This document shows, in pieces, positions 39,590-48,346 of a DNA stretch of 64,000 bases (positions are counted from its first letter, which is position 1; the number at the start of each line of letters is the position of its first letter). Where the stretch lies: positions 682,001 to 746,000 of the forward strand of contig NZ_CP118225.1 in the NCBI RefSeq assembly GCF_028768465.1, read 5' to 3'. This stretch comes from Rhodopirellula sp. P2 (GTDB taxonomy: Bacteria > Planctomycetota > Planctomycetia > Pirellulales > Pirellulaceae). A model generated the notes under the pieces. That model was not told the origin of the DNA. It saw only the letters and a program-made list of their open reading frames with translations, and ran no database searches. Made by a program: the position numbers and the translations under genes.

Positions 39590-42262
39590 TCACTCGACGC
39601 CTTCGGTGATGCGGCCGTGCAGATGCTCGATGCAGGTTGCGATCAGGGCGGTCCAGCCAGTTTGATGACTTGCGCCCAAGCCTTCGCCGGTGTCGCCGTG
39701 GAAGTACTCATAGAACAGGACTTGGTCTTGCCACAGGGAGTCGTCGCTCTTCATCCCGCTGCCACGTAGACAGGGCCGAGAGCCGCCTTCTGCGGGCGTG
39801 GAAAAAATATTTGACATCCGGCGATTCAGTTCATCCGCCACTTCGCGAAGGTTCATCTTCACACCCGATCCCGTCGGGCATTCGACTTGGATGTCATCAC
39901 CGTAGAACTCGTGGTACCGCTGCAGGGCTTCGATCAACAGGTAGCTGGTCGGGAACCAGATCGGCCCTCGCCAGTTGCTGTTCCCGCCAAACATCCAGCT
40001 GTCTGATTCGCCTGGCACATAGGCAACGGTGTGTTCTTTCCCACGGACCGTGACGCGAAACGGTTCGCTTTCATGTTTCTTGGAAAGGGAACGAATCCCA
40101 AAGTCGGAAAGGAACTCCGCTTCATCGAGCAGGATCTCCAAGACCCGTTCCAAGCGTTCTTGAGTCGGAATGGAAATCAGCATTCGGTGGTGGCGTTTGG
40201 TCGTCTGGCAGAACGTGATGTGCTGCACCAAGTCATGGCGGTTGTTCAGGAACCACTCCAAACGGTTGCGGAAACCGGGCAGGTCCGCCAGCAAGTCCTC
40301 GTCCAGAATCTCCACCGCAATCAGGGGCAGCAACCCGACCAGCGATTTAACTCGCATCGGATGGGTTTCGCCGTCGATCTTCAGTTGGTCGTAGTAGAAG
40401 CCATCCTCTTCATCCCACAGTCCGCCGCTTTCGCCACCATTCATGGCGTCCACGATGCGGATGAAGTGATCCAGGAACTTGGACGCCATGTCGGAATACG
40501 ATCGATCGTGGCGAGCCAACTCGAGCGCCATCGACATCATCGTGCCGCAGTAAAACGCCATCCAGGCGGTTCCGTCGGCCTGTTCCAGTTCGGCTCCCTC
40601 GGGCAGCCCTTTGCTGCGATCGAAGACGCCGATGTTGTCCAGTCCCAGGAAACCGCCCGCGAAAACATTGTCGCCGTTGCTGTCCACCTGGTTCACCCAC
40701 CAAGTGAAATTCACCAGCAACCGCTGGAACGCTTGCGAGAGAAATTTGTAGTCGCGTTTGCCGGTCTCGGCTTCCATTTGGAAGACTCGCAAACACGCCC
40801 AGGCATGCACCGGCGGGTTGACGTCATCGAAGTAGAACTCGTAAGCCGGCAATTGACCGTTGGGATGCATGTACCACTCCCGCAGCAGCACCATCAATTG
40901 CTTCTTTGCAAACGCCGGGTCGATGCGAGCCGACGGGATCATGTGGAACGCCAAGTCCCACGCTGCGAACCAAGGGTATTCCCATTTGTCGGGCATCGAC
41001 AAAACATCGCGAGCGTACAGGTGCCGCCAATCTTTGTTGCGACCGCTGTGACGCGCCACCGGGGGCGTCATCACGTCGCGATCGCCGTCCAACCAGTCGG
41101 CGACGATGTAATGATAGAACTGCTTCGTCCACATCAATCCCGCGTAGGCTTGCCGCGAAACAAGGCGTTGTTCGTCGGTTGCCTTGGGCGGAATGATCGC
41201 TTGGTAAAACTCGTCGGCTTCTTCGCGTCGTTGGGCCAAAACGTTGTCAAAGTCGTCACCGAGGTCCGGATGAAACTCGCCGACCTTTTCCTTCACACTC
41301 AAGCGAACTTTGACGTGCCGCGTTTCTCCGGCCGCCAAATTCCAGCGATAGAGCGCAGCGACTTTGGTGCCGTGTCGCTTGGGATTCACCGCATCGGTTT
41401 GTTCGTCGATGACATACCGATGGAACGCGTCTTTGGTGTACGGCGAGAAGTTTTCGGTGCCGAACAGGTGTTCGGAATTGGTTTCATTTTCTGTGAACAG
41501 CAATTCGCTGTCCGGTTGATTCTCAAACGCACAAACAAACGGTTCCAAAGTGTCATGACGCGTTTGAACGAGGTGAGAATCGATCGCCTGGATGGTCGGC
41601 TTGGCCGTGCAACCTTCGTGCAAGCAGCCCCAAACCCAGGTGTTGCGGAACCACAGCGTTGGCAGCAGCGTGATCTCGTGAGCGTCAGGACCTTGGTTGG
41701 TGATCGCAATGTCGATCAGCAAATCGTTGTCCGACGCTTTCGCGTAAGTGGCCGTCACATCGAAAAAGCGATTCTCGTCCAGCAGCCCCGTGTCGATCAG
41801 TTCGTACTCACGATCGTTCAACCCGCGATTGGCGTTGATGCTGACCAAGTCGCGATACGGGTAGCGCTGTTGTGGGTAGCGATACATCGCCTTGGCGTAG
41901 GAATGCGTCGGCGTCGAGTCCAAGTAGTAGTAAAGTTCCTTGACGTCCTCGCCGTGGTTGCCTTCCGGACCGGTGAGACCGAACAGACGTTCTTTCAGAA
42001 TGGTGTCGTTGCCATTCCACAATGCGATCGAAAAGCACAGCCGACACTGGCGATCCGTGAACCCGAGCAAACCGTCTTCGCCCCAGCGGTAGGCTCGACT
42101 GCGAGCGTGTTCGTGCGGGAAATCACTCCACGACTCACCGCCCTCGGAGTAGTCCTCTCGAACCGTCCCCCACTGACGCTCGGAAAGGTACGGCCCCCAA
42201 CGTTTCCAGTTGTTTTCGCGGCGTTCGTCTTCGTCGAGTCGTTGATGTTCGGACGTCGTCAT
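39590..42262 (-). CDS. MGH1-like (GH63-related) glucosidase
   Basis: Large cytoplasmic-type (alpha/alpha)6 glycoside hydrolase of 890 aa, widely annotated as 'glucosidase' near trehalose or glucan genes. Its natural substrate is poorly known. The N-terminal beta-sandwich begins MTTSEHQRLDEDERRENNWK and contains YLSERQWGTVREDYS. Catalytic-barrel landmarks are WKYPWFAAWDLAFHMIPSA-like EYPWFAAWDLAFH, NPPVHAWACLRVF, DGTAWMAFYCGTMM and GPIWFPTSYLLIEALQRYH. ATG 42262 overlaps the stop of the upstream membrane-protein gene by four bases (ATGA). An earlier in-frame start would add 52 non-conserved residues. Confidence 0.88.
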   Translation of the reverse strand: MTTSEHQRLDEDERRENNWKRWGPYLSERQWGTVREDYSEGGESWSDFPHEHARSRAYRWGEDGLLGFTDRQCRLCFSIALWNGNDTILKERLFGLTGPEGNHGEDVKELYYYLDSTPTHSYAKAMYRYPQQRYPYRDLVSINANRGLNDREYELIDTGLLDENRFFDVTATYAKASDNDLLIDIAITNQGPDAHEITLLPTLWFRNTWVWGCLHEGCTAKPTIQAIDSHLVQTRHDTLEPFVCAFENQPDSELLFTENETNSEHLFGTENFSPYTKDAFHRYVIDEQTDAVNPKRHGTKVAALYRWNLAAGETRHVKVRLSVKEKVGEFHPDLGDDFDNVLAQRREEADEFYQAIIPPKATDEQRLVSRQAYAGLMWTKQFYHYIVADWLDGDRDVMTPPVARHSGRNKDWRHLYARDVLSMPDKWEYPWFAAWDLAFHMIPSARIDPAFAKKQLMVLLREWYMHPNGQLPAYEFYFDDVNPPVHAWACLRVFQMEAETGKRDYKFLSQAFQRLLVNFTWWVNQVDSNGDNVFAGGFLGLDNIGVFDRSKGLPEGAELEQADGTAWMAFYCGTMMSMALELARHDRSYSDMASKFLDHFIRIVDAMNGGESGGLWDEEDGFYYDQLKIDGETHPMRVKSLVGLLPLIAVEILDEDLLADLPGFRNRLEWFLNNRHDLVQHITFCQTTKRHHRMLISIPTQERLERVLEILLDEAEFLSDFGIRSLSKKHESEPFRVTVRGKEHTVAYVPGESDSWMFGGNSNWRGPIWFPTSYLLIEALQRYHEFYGDDIQVECPTGSGVKMNLREVADELNRRMSNIFSTPAEGGSRPCLRGSGMKSDDSLWQDQVLFYEYFHGDTGEGLGASHQTGWTALIATCIEHLHGRITEGVE

Positions 42263-43410
42263 GAAGATGCTCGTTGTCTGCGTCGCCAAAGAAACCCGTC
42301 CAGAACGTAATGCGTGATCTGGGGAACCGCCAAGGCGGGTGCCAACCAAACGGAGGCTTCCGCCAGGGTTTCGCCGGCTGAATCGGCAAACCCACCCGGC
42401 ATCCAAGCAAACAACCAACCGCGTTCATGCCAGATGCCAAAGTCCCACAGCAACTCTTCGGCGTAGGCGAGCATCCAGACCACCCCCAGGAACATAGCGA
42501 CTCGACCGGTGGTGGTTCGCCATCGCGAGGTCGGGCGAGACGGATAAGAAGAAGCATTTCCGGCTTCCGATTCAGAGGTGTTCTCGGAGGTCTCGGCGAT
42601 GCGGCACCAGCGATACCAGTAAATCAGCACCATGTACGGCACGCCGTGAATGATCACGTTGGTCACCGTGAACGCATAATCGGAATTGAAGGTGATGATC
42701 CCGATGTACCAACACACCGCCGTCGTCAGGACCACGATGTCCTTGCCGGGATTCCAGGCTCCGTGGCGGAAACCTCGGTGCAAACTGCGAGCGGCATAGG
42801 CCAGCATGCTGGTCCAATAGAGCGGCAACGCAATCGTCGCCAGGATGGCCGGCAACCGAATGAAGTCGCCCTCGGCAAACCACCAAAAGTGCCTCGGCAG
42901 ATGGGCGTGCCAGTGGATCAGCGGGTACAGCGTGGCCAGGTAAATCGCAGAAGCATCGATCCACCACCCCACGCTTTCAGCGTCGCGCTCACGGGAACGA
43001 TACAGCGCGACCCAACCGTATTGTTGCCGAATGAAATGAAAGACCGCCAGGTACGCCAGTAGGCTCCAAAACAGCGTCACGCTTTCACTGTAGATCGCAC
43101 CCCCGATCGCAAACGCCAGCACTGGGGTCAAGCCATACAACCAAGGTCGCCGGCGAAGTTCGGTTCCGTCGAAGTAGACGCGAAATCCTGTGGAATAAAC
43201 ATGAGCGACATCGATCAGCAAGATCGTCGCAACCCAAGTCCAACCCGGCGTTTCGCCGTGCAGAAACCCGAACGCCGCACCGATGGGCAGCATCAACAGG
43301 GCCACCACCGCGCTGCCGCCAAACGTCGCCAAGTCAACCGCGGGTGAAAACAACCACGGCAAACGATCGAGGCTGTGTCGCGAAGGGGATGCGGAGTCGC
43401 AGGTCGTCAT
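42259..43410 (-). CDS. Polytopic membrane protein, function unknown
   Basis: 383 residues with about nine hydrophobic helices and repeated His/Trp/Tyr positions facing them (LIDVAHVYSTGFRVYFDG, AVFHFIRQQYGWVALYRSRE, PLIHWHAHLPRHFWWF, NVIIHGVPYMVLIYWYRWCR). The histidine pattern within helices is reminiscent of membrane di-iron or haem proteins such as the Brp/Blh group, but I cannot assign it. A hydrophilic Ser/Thr-rich loop lies near residues 278-300. Coupled by ATGA to the glucosidase gene downstream and 52 bases from the sulfatase gene upstream. Confidence 0.7.
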   Translation of the reverse strand: MTTCDSASPSRHSLDRLPWLFSPAVDLATFGGSAVVALLMLPIGAAFGFLHGETPGWTWVATILLIDVAHVYSTGFRVYFDGTELRRRPWLYGLTPVLAFAIGGAIYSESVTLFWSLLAYLAVFHFIRQQYGWVALYRSRERDAESVGWWIDASAIYLATLYPLIHWHAHLPRHFWWFAEGDFIRLPAILATIALPLYWTSMLAYAARSLHRGFRHGAWNPGKDIVVLTTAVCWYIGIITFNSDYAFTVTNVIIHGVPYMVLIYWYRWCRIAETSENTSESEAGNASSYPSRPTSRWRTTTGRVAMFLGVVWMLAYAEELLWDFGIWHERGWLFAWMPGGFADSAGETLAEASVWLAPALAVPQITHYVLDGFLWRRRQRASS

Positions 43411-43462
43411 TCGCGGTCACAGCGTGGAAAAATTGATTCAGGATCGAGCCTCGCTCGCACGT

Positions 43463-45118
43463 TCAGTCGACCGTGCTTCCCCACCAGTCCTTGTTGGGTT
43501 GCCAGTTGGGTTCCAGCATCGCCGCTTCGCGTTTTTCCAGCCGTTCTTTGCTGGGGCCATGAGCGCGAGCCCAGCGTTGCTTGGCCTTCTCAGCATCGAA
43601 GCGGGGATCCGGTTGAGGGAATTTTGCGTTGACCGATTCAAGGTATGCCAACAATTCCTTTCGCATCGACGCGACTCGTTCTGGTTGCTCCGCGGCAAGG
43701 TCGTTTTGTTCCCCGATGTCGGTGGGCAAATGATACAGCTCGTCGTGTGAATCCAAGTGGTAATGAATCAGCTTGTAATCACCGGTTCGGATCACCGACG
43801 ATGGGTCACCACCTTGGTTGCCGTAGTGCGGGTAGTGCCAGATCAGCGATCGTTGCTCCAGCGATTCATCTTCGCCGCCGGTCAACACGGTTTGCAGCGA
43901 TCGACCGTCAACGTGTTGCTGAGGACGCAGAGGCAAATCGCAAACGTCCAGGATGGTGGGGTACAGATCCGATCCAATCACCGGCGCGTCACAGGTCGAT
44001 TCAGCAGCGATGCGTGCGGGCATTGAAACGTAGTAGGGCTCACGCAGGCCGCCTTCCCATTGTCGGCCTTTGCCGCCGCGGTGTGGCAAGTTGCTGGTCG
44101 AGTAAGCGTCGCCGGAGGAGACACCGCCATTGTCACCGGTGAAGATGACCAGAGTGTTGTCGGCTTTGCCGGATGCTTCGATTGCGTCCATCACATCGCC
44201 CACCGCATCGTCGAGTGTTTCCATCATCCCAGCGTACACTGGGTTGTCTTGAATCTGACGAACGGGCAGCGTGCGATCGATCATGAATCGGTTGCCATCC
44301 GCCGGCGGTGCAGGTGCTGATTCCCGGTACTTTTGCCACAGTTCTTGCGTGGTTTGGATAGGACCGTGGACGGCATAGAAGGACAGCATCGCAAAGTACG
44401 GTTGGTCGTCTTGGCCCTCGATGAACGAAGCGGTTTCTTTTCCCAAACGACGCGTCAGCGATTCGCCATCGGGACCGCTTTCCATCACCGGGTTGTTGTA
44501 GGGTGCGAAGAAGCCGCCTGGAGGGCTGCCGCGATGGTGACCACCGATGTTGAGATTGAAACCGTGGTCGGTCGGCATGGAATCGTCGCCGCCCAGGTGC
44601 CACTTCCCGGCAAAGAACGTTTGATAACCAGCTTCGCGCAGGGCTTCCGGCAAGGTCACATCTGCAGCAGGTAGCTCATGAACGTACTCGGCCGGCAGCA
44701 GCTCATCACCACGATTGAATTTCTCACCGGATGCGGCACCGATCCAGTCGGTGATTCCATGACGGGCCGTGAACTGGCCCAGCTGAATGCTGGCTCGCGA
44801 AGGACTGCAGACGCGGCAATTCGCGTAGCCCGCTGTGAACCGCATGCCACGCTTGGCCAGTGCGTCGATGTGCGGTGTTTGGTGAAATTTGCTGCCTTCG
44901 ATTCCGATGTCATGCAGGCCAAGGTCATCGACCAAAATCAGCACCACGTTGGGCCGAGCTTCCTCGGCGTTGGCTTTCGTCCCGGAAAGGAAAACGAGCG
45001 TGGCGACCAGTGTCCAAAGCAGGATCGACAATGGGGCGTCGAAGAGGCGGATCGCAGCGGTTTCCAGACGATCAGATCGTCGCGATAAGGGGTTGGAGCG
45101 GGAGGTGAAATGTCGCAT
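43463..45118 (-). CDS. Secreted sulfatase (arylsulfatase type I)
   Basis: Hydrolyses sulfate esters, in planctomycetes usually from algal polysaccharides. The sequence begins with a hydrophobic signal segment ending AEE (DAPLSILLWTLVATLVFLSG). It then shows the metal-binding NVVLILVDDLGLHDIG, the formylglycine motif CSPSRAS (cysteine converted to formylglycine by a maturase) and VIFTGDNGGVSSGDAY. ATG 45118 gives 551 aa and places the signal near the N-terminus; an earlier start would add 47 residues. It shares strand and close spacing with the membrane protein and glucosidase genes. Confidence 0.93.
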   Translation of the reverse strand: MRHFTSRSNPLSRRSDRLETAAIRLFDAPLSILLWTLVATLVFLSGTKANAEEARPNVVLILVDDLGLHDIGIEGSKFHQTPHIDALAKRGMRFTAGYANCRVCSPSRASIQLGQFTARHGITDWIGAASGEKFNRGDELLPAEYVHELPAADVTLPEALREAGYQTFFAGKWHLGGDDSMPTDHGFNLNIGGHHRGSPPGGFFAPYNNPVMESGPDGESLTRRLGKETASFIEGQDDQPYFAMLSFYAVHGPIQTTQELWQKYRESAPAPPADGNRFMIDRTLPVRQIQDNPVYAGMMETLDDAVGDVMDAIEASGKADNTLVIFTGDNGGVSSGDAYSTSNLPHRGGKGRQWEGGLREPYYVSMPARIAAESTCDAPVIGSDLYPTILDVCDLPLRPQQHVDGRSLQTVLTGGEDESLEQRSLIWHYPHYGNQGGDPSSVIRTGDYKLIHYHLDSHDELYHLPTDIGEQNDLAAEQPERVASMRKELLAYLESVNAKFPQPDPRFDAEKAKQRWARAHGPSKERLEKREAAMLEPNWQPNKDWWGSTVD

Positions 45119-45470
45119 GAAGGGAGCTCTCGGAGGCAGGGACATCGATGTGGCCACCAATGTAGCTCCGAGGATCGATGAGGTGCAAATTGCGAGGCCA
45201 GCAAACTGAGCGCCATCAAAACCGCACCACCTTGCGAGATCCCGCTGACGACACCGCAATCACTTCGACGACACGCACAGCCTTCGGAACGGCGATTTTT
45301 TGCGGGAACCCATTTCCGTAAGTCGTCTGAAAACAATCACTTGCGACCCGAACCTGACATACGCCCCAAGCGTTTGGCATCCGACTCGCATGAGGGAGAG
45401 TTGTCTCGATGAGGATGTCGGGGAATGGATCATGGACGGCTTCTCCCAATGGAAACTCGGACTCACACAC

Positions 45471-46223
45471 ATGTCACGCTCACTTTGGACTTTCGCCTCG
45501 GGCACCTGCTTCGCCGCCTTGATTGCCGTGTTGGCCGGACCACAGACCGCCCAAGCAGGACACGATTCGCCGCTTTACATTGCCGCGGATCATTACCGCG
45601 ATGCGGTCAGCCACTTTGAAGACGAAGCCCGGCGAGTTCGAACCATCGATCGCACGGTGCTGCGTTTGATCGATGACTTCGAAGACCAAACAAGCGATGT
45701 TCGTTCGGCCGCTCGTCATCCAGATCGTTCGGATCGATTGGCACGGGAGTTCAATGACGTCCAGTTTCTGCAGGCCCGAACCGAGCAAGCTGTTTTTGGA
45801 ACCGGATGTCCCATCATCGCTCAAGCGCTCACGCGTTGCTGGGGGGATGTGCTGGGTTCGTTTGCAGCACTTCAGCAGCAAATGGCCTACGTCCAGCCCT
45901 ACGTTTCCGGTCGCCCGGCGCTGAACTGCGATGTTCATCACGGGAGCGGCTATTTGACACCGGCCTATCCACCGACTCCTTCGGTGGTCTTCCCCGGTCG
46001 AACGCCGCTGCCACTTCCTCGCACCGTTCCCCACGTGCAACAGAAACCGATCAGCTATCCCCATCGAGGTTCACGTGACAACTCACGCGATTTCAATCGC
46101 GGTCCCTCGCATCGCGACGCACCTCGCCCCGGCAACTACCGAGCCTCCATTCCTTCGCGAAAATCGATGCCCAAAGGTGCTGAAATTGGTTTGGTGTTGC
46201 TGAACGGTTTTCTGAATCGATAG
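45471..46223 (+). CDS. Exported protein of unknown function, His/Pro/Arg-rich tail
   Basis: 250 residues from ATG 45471. A textbook signal peptide (MSRSLWTFASGTCFAALIAV, cleavage likely after QTAQA) precedes a helical domain (DHYRDAVSHFEDEARRVRTI, then about residues 60-130). The tail from about 145 is rich in Pro, His, Arg and Ser, suggesting a disordered or cell-wall-associated segment. No family was recognised. An in-frame upstream ATG at 45300 would bury the signal peptide, so it is rejected. Divergent from the sulfatase gene. Confidence 0.65.
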   Translation: MSRSLWTFASGTCFAALIAVLAGPQTAQAGHDSPLYIAADHYRDAVSHFEDEARRVRTIDRTVLRLIDDFEDQTSDVRSAARHPDRSDRLAREFNDVQFLQARTEQAVFGTGCPIIAQALTRCWGDVLGSFAALQQQMAYVQPYVSGRPALNCDVHHGSGYLTPAYPPTPSVVFPGRTPLPLPRTVPHVQQKPISYPHRGSRDNSRDFNRGPSHRDAPRPGNYRASIPSRKSMPKGAEIGLVLLNGFLNR

Positions 46224-46301
46224 AGGCATTTGATTGAGGGATGTTGCGTTTCGATGAACATCGCTGTGCCGGATCGATCAAGAACAAAAATGAGGTGTCC
46301 G

Positions 46302-46832
46302 CTACTGCCGTAGCCGATGCTTCATCACCCGAAGGCCGGGGCCTCGGGTAACAACAGGAATCAGCTCAAAGTCAAAGCGTGCATAAAGCTTCACTGCCGC
46401 TTCGTTGGTTCGATCCACTAAGAGCAGCAAGTATTCAGCCGGTTTCTCGCGTTTGCGATTGAGCCCATTTGCTTCTGAAATCAGGTGATTCATGATCTGG
46501 CGAGAGTATCGCCACTGCGCGTCCGGAGGCTGGCCCTGAAACCGCTGGTCAATTCCCAGCATTGGAATGTAAAGCAGACTTGTGTAACTACCGTCGGGCA
46601 AAGGCCAACGCCATCGAACCGTGCCCACTGAACCATAACCGACTACCTGGCCAGTCGCGTTTCGAAAGAGCCAGACCTTGGTGCCATAGTTCGCGATGGA
46701 CTCCATCGAGTCTGGCCCGAGAATCCACTCCGTGCAATATCGCCCGTGCTTGGTGTCACCACAAGAGAAGCCGACCAAGTCAACTTGGTCGGCTTCACAA
46801 AATTCGTCGGCATAAAGCTGGAACTCACTCAC
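46302..46832 (-). CDS. GNAT-family N-acetyltransferase
   Basis: Acyl-CoA-dependent acetyltransferase; target unknown. Family features are the beta-strand segment VWLFRNATGQVVGYGSVGTV, a pyrophosphate-loop-like QRFQGQPPDAQWRYSRQIMN and the C-terminal YLLLLVDRTNEAAVKLYARF with FELIP. GTG 46832 gives 176 aa and overlaps the XRE gene's stop (GTGAGTGA), a clear coupling signal; ATG 46904 would overlap that gene by 80 bases and add a non-conserved tail. As the third gene of a likely toxin-antitoxin operon, it could be an accessory toxin, an immunity modifier or a passenger (inference). Confidence 0.75.
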   Translation of the reverse strand: MSEFQLYADEFCEADQVDLVGFSCGDTKHGRYCTEWILGPDSMESIANYGTKVWLFRNATGQVVGYGSVGTVRWRWPLPDGSYTSLLYIPMLGIDQRFQGQPPDAQWRYSRQIMNHLISEANGLNRKREKPAEYLLLLVDRTNEAAVKLYARFDFELIPVVTRGPGLRVMKHRLRQ

Positions 46833-47526
46833 CGTTTTGCTTTGCTTCCTTCCATGAAGGCAAACGCTCGCCGCGAATGGGCGATTGAGGCTGCGAGTCA
46901 TCACGCAAAGCGTTCGCCATTGCGTCGCTCATCACCTGCCCATCACGACCAAAATCGACAACGGAATCTAAGTAATCAACGACTTCGATGTCCGGCCACA
47001 ATTCACGAACATCAACCTGCAGCGCCACCGCAATCTTCTCAAGCGTCGCACGCTGCGGCCGGCACTTGCGATTCAGCATTTGCGAGATCGCCGGTTGCGT
47101 GCATTCAACACGCTCAGCGAGTTGTTTCTGAGTGATGTGCTTGGCCTTCATCAATTGTCGAAGCCGTTCGGCGAACAGAGCCTCTTGTGAATCCATCTTT
47201 TCGACTTCGGCTTGCAGCGCCGGAAACTTCTCTGCCGCCCCCGCTTCGGACTGCGCGAGGTCCATGCCATAGCGCCCCTCCGTGTCGGGCAACAAACGAA
47301 ACTGATCCAACAGCGTGTGCCATGCTCGGCCTTTGTCGCCGGGAAGAGACTTGGGGTCGTCAACGATCGCCATCAGCCGTTCCGAATTGGCCCGAAGCTG
47401 ATCGCTACACTCGGTCAGCGCAGCAATGAACGCTTGCTGTTGGGTCCCGTGCAGCGAGAGGATCATCCGCATCAGGGATGTGTTCGTGTTTTCGAGTGTC
47501 GCGTCGGGAGTTTCAGTTGTGCTCAT
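46825..47526 (-). CDS. XRE-family transcriptional regulator, probable antitoxin (HigA-like)
   Basis: 233 residues. The helix-turn-helix (about residues 121-178) reads LRQLMKAKHITQKQLAERVE, then QPAISQMLNRKCRPQRATLE and IAVALQVDVRELW, a standard Cro/C1 fold. The N-terminal 115 residues are helical and could bind the toxin or dimerise; this makes it longer than a typical HigA of around 100 aa. It overlaps the upstream putative toxin gene by four bases (ATGA), the toxin-first order typical of higBA loci. The third gene, a GNAT, overlaps its end. Autoregulation from the palindrome near 47963-47981 is likely. Confidence 0.85.
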   Translation of the reverse strand: MSTTETPDATLENTNTSLMRMILSLHGTQQQAFIAALTECSDQLRANSERLMAIVDDPKSLPGDKGRAWHTLLDQFRLLPDTEGRYGMDLAQSEAGAAEKFPALQAEVEKMDSQEALFAERLRQLMKAKHITQKQLAERVECTQPAISQMLNRKCRPQRATLEKIAVALQVDVRELWPDIEVVDYLDSVVDFGRDGQVMSDAMANALRDDSQPQSPIRGERLPSWKEAKQNGE

Positions 47527-47957
47527 GATGTCGTCTCCACTTCAGGCAATCCAAACGGGTTGTCGTGGCTAATGTGCATCCGCTCCAGCACGACGTTCAA
47601 TCGCATCTGAAGGATTTCAATCAAAATGTCGGTCACTGGTTCGTCCAGCGTCATCACCGAAAGAATCCAAATCGCTTTACCGGGTTCGGCCTGAGCGAAG
47701 ATGACACGGAAACCGCTCGCCACCGCATACCCTTCCTCGACGACCAGTTCCCAAAATGAGGACTCGCCAATTCGGCGAACGTTGTGGTCAAAAACACGAT
47801 CCTCATCAGGCTCCCACCACTGCAACTTCAATGCCTTCCGCCGCAATCGTGCTCGCCCAGTCAGGCGTGGCAAGATCACATGGGCATCACGGAAAGCAGA
47901 CAAACAAATCCGCACTTCGTGCCGCGGAAGAATTTCAGGAGGTCGCAAATCTTCCAT
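47523..47957 (-). CDS. Putative HigB/Gp49-like toxin
   Basis: 144 residues, assigned mainly by context and shape. The C-terminal half has RKALKLQWWEPDEDRVFDHN, FWELVVEEGYAVASGFRVIF, then AIWILSVMTLDEPVTD, like the ELR...YRVxY...I.LLxGF pattern of RelE/HigB RNases. The N-terminal 50 residues are extra. Toxin-first order, ATGA overlap with an XRE gene and a position at the edge of a defence island all fit. A catalytic residue set could not be fixed by eye, and it could instead be an unrelated small protein. Confidence 0.5.
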   Translation of the reverse strand: MEDLRPPEILPRHEVRICLSAFRDAHVILPRLTGRARLRRKALKLQWWEPDEDRVFDHNVRRIGESSFWELVVEEGYAVASGFRVIFAQAEPGKAIWILSVMTLDEPVTDILIEILQMRLNVVLERMHISHDNPFGLPEVETTS

Positions 47958-47960
47958 CGG

Positions 47961-48000
47961 CCCTATATAACAAAAGTATAAGTCGAATTACGTGAGGACA
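47961..48000 (-). promoter_or_regulatory. Likely promoter/operator of the toxin-antitoxin-GNAT operon
   Basis: Read on the minus strand, TTGTCC lies 15 bases before TATACT, with TTATAT just downstream. CTTATAC-TTTT-GTTATATAG forms an imperfect palindrome directly in front of the first gene (ATG 47957), as expected for an autoregulating XRE antitoxin. The boxes are by-eye matches. Confidence 0.4.
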
Positions 48001-48087
48001 AGGTGATTTACGGGGAAAAGCGACTCAAAAGCTACTTTCGACGCGAACCAGAGCCCGAAAAAAACCTCTAATAAACCACAGCTTGAC

Positions 48088-48107
48088 AACAGCACGAAGG
48101 TGCTGTT
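48088..48107. repeat. Short perfect hairpin in the divergent defence-island spacer
   Basis: AACAGCAC (48088-48095) and GTGCTGTT (48100-48107) form an 8-bp stem over a GAAG tetraloop. It lies between the toxin-antitoxin operon (minus) and the GIY-YIG gene (plus). It is followed by TAATT rather than a T-run, so it is a weak terminator candidate or an RNA structure. Confidence 0.5.
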
Positions 48108-48144
48108 TAATTCGTGCGTGAAGCCGCAGATTCTGCAGAGCCAC

Positions 48145-48173
48145 AAAAAAACCCCGGTGTTGACGCACCGGGG
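48145..48173 (-). terminator. Orphan intrinsic terminator facing left
   Basis: CCCCGGTG (48152-48159) and CACCGGGG (48166-48173) form an 8-bp GC-rich stem with a 6-base loop. On the minus strand the stem is followed by seven Ts (48151 down to 48145). This is a textbook intrinsic terminator, but no minus-strand protein gene lies immediately to its right: the genes there are plus strand. It may end a small leftward RNA starting between 48174 and about 48350. Confidence 0.75.
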
Positions 48174-48346
48174 CGACTTCATCGACGCCCTCTCAGGCAT
48201 CAGGAAGCTATTACTACCCACGATTCTGATCGCTGGGACAGTCCTGGTCAACGAGTTGGCGACGGTGAAGTCACGTTTCACTGTTTCATGGGTCGAGTCG
48301 CAACAGTTGCGAAGACCCTCCAACTCAAACGCTCAGGAGAAATCAA

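Noticed and set aside
47988-48323. 111-codon minus-strand frame
   Set aside because: It contains the orphan terminator stem inside the frame; unlikely to be a protein.
47958-48346. tRNA or tmRNA integration site at the defence-island edge
   Set aside because: No cloverleaf, CCA end or T-arm consensus on either strand; no integrase gene nearby.
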